A stretch of DNA of 64,000 nt from Pseudomonas japonica (GTDB lineage: Bacteria; Pseudomonadota; Gammaproteobacteria; Pseudomonadales; Pseudomonadaceae). The notes below the pieces were generated by a model. That model had not been told where the DNA came from. It saw only the letters and a program-made list of their open reading frames with translations, and did no database searches. Positions 62,506 through 64,000 of this stretch are shown here, one piece after another. The stretch lies in contig NZ_JAAMQU010000012.1 of NCBI RefSeq assembly GCF_013522925.1, forward strand, positions 146,541 to 210,540, written 5' to 3'. Numbering within the stretch: the stretch's first letter is position 1; each line of letters starts with the position of its first letter. A program made the translations under genes and the position numbers.

Positions 62506-62889
62506 ATGGATAACGTCATCGATTTGATGTTTTACAGCAAGCGCCACTCATGGTTCGACCTCAGACGCCTGGTCAAGGCCAAAGAACAGACATTCTCTGC
62601 TCCCATCACTGCTTACCTCTGCGGGGTGTTCATTACCTCGCGCACTGGTGTTGGCGTTGTGTTTGGTCATGTGCGCCGCAAGGCAAATGGCTTTTTTGAA
62701 GATGGCCATTTGATCCGTACATCAGACGTAGTGTCAATCGAGAAAGAAGGGCGTTTCTGGGTGATGACTACCGAGAATTCGCGCTATGTCATTGCTACAT
62801 TTCAGCGCGAAAATGGCCGGGCGAGCCTGCGTGAATTCCTGCACCTGTCGAATGGGCAGCACCATTTGTCCCCGCACAAGCTCCAATGA
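62506..62889 (+). CDS. Hypothetical protein (127 aa) in island
   Basis: Starts MDNVIDLMFYSKRHSWFDLR and has a strong ACAAGGAG site, so translation is likely. It looks beta-rich, with no signal peptide. I recognise no family. The strong ribosome site and tight spacing to the next gene (28 bases) suggest an operon. Confidence 0.7.
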   Translation: MDNVIDLMFYSKRHSWFDLRRLVKAKEQTFSAPITAYLCGVFITSRTGVGVVFGHVRRKANGFFEDGHLIRTSDVVSIEKEGRFWVMTTENSRYVIATFQRENGRASLREFLHLSNGQHHLSPHKLQ

Positions 62890-62917
62890 CGCCCTAGTCG
62901 CAGCTTAGGATAAAGAC

Positions 62918-63196
62918 ATGCTCATCAAAAAAGGCGAGGTTCTGACGATTGCCTCAGGTATTTACGAGGGGTATGACCGAGCAGGCCCGTTCGTTGCTAC
63001 TCAAGATTTTGATCTCGCCGTATTCGTCGCGTCCGCAAAGGATACGGTCGACGAGGCCTGGGAGAATGCGGGTTTAATGTATCAGATACCAAGGATGCTC
63101 TTCGCACAGGGCCTTGTTGTCATGAAGCCTTGCCGCAGAATATATCTAGGTTGGACGGATCTTGAGCTCGGTGAAGAAGAGGAAGATTTCCCATGA
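62918..63196 (+). CDS. Hypothetical small acidic protein (92 aa) in island
   Basis: Acidic, ending in ELGEEEEDFP. Contains a predicted alpha/beta core (KKGEVLTIASGIYEGYDRAG). The next 56-residue gene overlaps it by ATGA, so the two are co-translated. Function unknown. Confidence 0.7.
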   Translation: MLIKKGEVLTIASGIYEGYDRAGPFVATQDFDLAVFVASAKDTVDEAWENAGLMYQIPRMLFAQGLVVMKPCRRIYLGWTDLELGEEEEDFP

Positions 63197-63363
63197 TCCC
63201 GAGCAATATTCATCTCGATATCCTGGGATGTTTCAGCTGCGAAGACCTCGTTCGGTTAGGGATAGTCAAGCCGATAAATCAGGCGCTGGTTATGCGCGCT
63301 CTAGATTTGGTCAAGGACGTCGAATACGACATTGATAAGCCGTTGTTACCTGAGGATGAGTGA
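63193..63363 (+). CDS. Hypothetical very small protein (56 aa), coupled to upstream gene
   Basis: Reads MIPSNIHLDILGCFSCEDL and continues with VRLGIVKPINQALVMRALDL, then an acidic tail ending LLPEDE. It overlaps the upstream stop by ATGA, has AGGAAG as ribosome site and no membrane segment. Translational coupling to an acidic partner recalls an antitoxin or immunity pair, but that is only a guess from arrangement. Confidence 0.6.
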   Translation: MIPSNIHLDILGCFSCEDLVRLGIVKPINQALVMRALDLVKDVEYDIDKPLLPEDE

Positions 63364-63410
63364 ATATATAGGGGAGGAGTTCAGGTATTCTCAATAAATT
63401 AAGGTACGGC

Positions 63411-63443
63411 ATCCACCGCTGCGCGTCACAGCGGGCGGTGGAT
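63411..63443. terminator. Hairpin after the small-gene run
   Basis: Stem ATCCACCGC (63411-63419) with GCGGTGGAT (63435-63443). It lies between converging genes. It is not followed by a clear T tract, so intrinsic termination is uncertain. Confidence 0.45.
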
Positions 63444-63456
63444 ATTCTTCATGCCC

Positions 63457-63720
63457 TCAGGCAGCCCAGGGTATCTTGATGGGTTCAACCATTAATACCT
63501 TGATTTTCTGCTTCGGCGACGTAATTTCATCATCGCTTTCCACGTAATTTCGCCACCCTTCATAAGCAGCCTCGATATCCCTGATGGAGCTGCATCCAAT
63601 GTATGCGTAGGCGCGGGTGTCGATGATTTCGTGTTTGATCATACTCATTGTCGAACTGTCGCCCAGATCCATTGACTTCACAGTGATATCAAAGCTGACG
63701 TAACTTACAAGAAATCTCAT
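63457..63720 (-). CDS. Hypothetical protein (87 aa) in island, minus strand
   Basis: Starts MRFLVSYVSFDITVKSMDLG; mixed alpha/beta soluble protein with a single Cys. It converges with the small plus-strand genes. No family recognised. Confidence 0.55.
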   Translation of the reverse strand: MRFLVSYVSFDITVKSMDLGDSSTMSMIKHEIIDTRAYAYIGCSSIRDIEAAYEGWRNYVESDDEITSPKQKIKVLMVEPIKIPWAA

Positions 63721-64000
63721 GACTGCCCCAAAGCAAAGTGTTTTCCTATTTCGATAATCGTGGGCGTCGTGCGCGCAATGATTCTTAACGAATTTTGGAA
63801 AGAGTTCAAGAGGCCAGCAAGAATAATCCTTGAGTCATTCCTCACCAGTGAGACTTTTGAAATCTCACTGGTGAGGAATGGTCGCAACGTGAAAAGCCAG
63901 TAGTGAGTTAGCCCGCTTTTAGTTTATCCAACCCCTGATCGCTTAGGCTGTCGATTCAAACCTTGCAAGTTTCGCAGGATAAGATGGGTTAGGGGGGGAG
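63721..64000. other. Island sequence without a recognisable gene, contains a large inverted repeat
   Basis: No protein frame that I can support. It contains the 17-base perfect inverted repeat at 63837-63879 and ends in a run of G at the window edge. Confidence 0.5.
63837..63879. repeat. 17-base perfect inverted repeat
   Basis: ATTCCTCACCAGTGAGA (63837-63853) and its exact inverse complement at 63863-63879, with a nine-base spacer. Each arm is itself near-palindromic (CTCAC-CA-GTGAG), so three hairpins or a cruciform can form. There is no T tract. It may be a protein-binding or replication/recombination site. Confidence 0.75.

Larger units (their letters stand above)
60585..64000. mobile_element. 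Left end of a genomic island inserted in tmk (extends past window)
   Basis: From about 60585 the sequence no longer matches the conserved tmk-holB-pilZ order, GC looks lower and all genes are small and unfamiliar. Contents: an ATGTAAACC repeat region, a two-HTH regulator on the minus strand, a run of small plus-strand genes, and a minus-strand small gene with a large hairpin. No integrase is visible within the window. The type of element is not determined. Confidence 0.7.

Overview
The window is chromosomal DNA from a GC-rich gamma-proteobacterium. Gene content and gene order point to the genus Pseudomonas, broadly the putida/fluorescens/syringae side. Diagnostic items are EarP next to an EF-P carrying Arg32, a QuiP-type AHL acylase, type II DAHP synthase beside a spermidine-synthase-like gene, FadE beside a PA2817-type protein, and the comEC-exbB-exbD-lpxK-kdsB-murB-rne and rluC-to-tmk blocks. 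The species cannot be fixed from the sequence.

Layout. Positions 1-8.7 kb hold a truncated quiP-like acylase, a RraB-like RNase E inhibitor, an operon of circularly permuted ATP-grasp, alpha-E and transglutaminase proteins, a class I glutamine amidotransferase, CorA and a PlsC-type acyltransferase. Positions 8.7-19.3 kb hold a crotonase, tRNA-Ser(GGA), a GreA/B-like factor, earP-efp, ohrR, a TSUP permease, LysR/DUF1127, a YcaQ/AlkX-like glycosylase, DAHP synthase and a spermidine-synthase-like protein. Positions 19.4-30.3 kb hold a DEAD-box helicase with a long leader, ygiD, htpX, alaA, msrB-gpx, a hybrid histidine kinase, a DUF815 ATPase and msrC. Positions 30.5-32.2 kb hold two tandem copies of a tRNA-Glu/tRNA-Gly pair followed by a solitary, altered zeta-toxin-like gene. 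Positions 32.2-45.4 kb hold fadE, an ABC-2 exporter, comEC, exbBD, lpxK, trm112-like, kdsB, murB and an inserted xdhC-mobA pair. Positions 45.4-49.6 kb are rne and its long leader. Positions 49.6-60.3 kb are rluC, HAD phosphatase, sppA-like, maf, then yceD-rpmF-plsX-fabD-fabG-acpP-fabF-pabC-mltG.

The last 3.4 kb break the pattern. The thymidylate kinase gene tmk stops matching its family after the DRFT motif (codon 98 of about 210). Lower-GC sequence follows, with ATGTAAACC repeats, a two-HTH regulator and a run of small proteins of unknown function. I read this as the left end of a genomic island inserted in tmk; its other end lies outside the window. Because tmk is essential, an intact or regenerated copy must exist elsewhere. 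This is the most interesting part of the window.

Together the genes are mostly housekeeping: fatty-acid and lipid A/peptidoglycan precursor supply, RNA turnover (RNase E, RraB-like, DEAD-box helicase), translation (EF-P and its rhamnosyltransferase, L32, tRNAs) and oxidative-damage repair (MsrB, Gpx, free-Met-SO reductase, OhrR). Accessory changes against the usual Pseudomonas order are the solo zeta-like gene, absence of a tyrosine phosphatase gene between kdsB and murB, the xdhC-mobA insertion before rne, an ohrR without adjacent ohr, and the tmk island.
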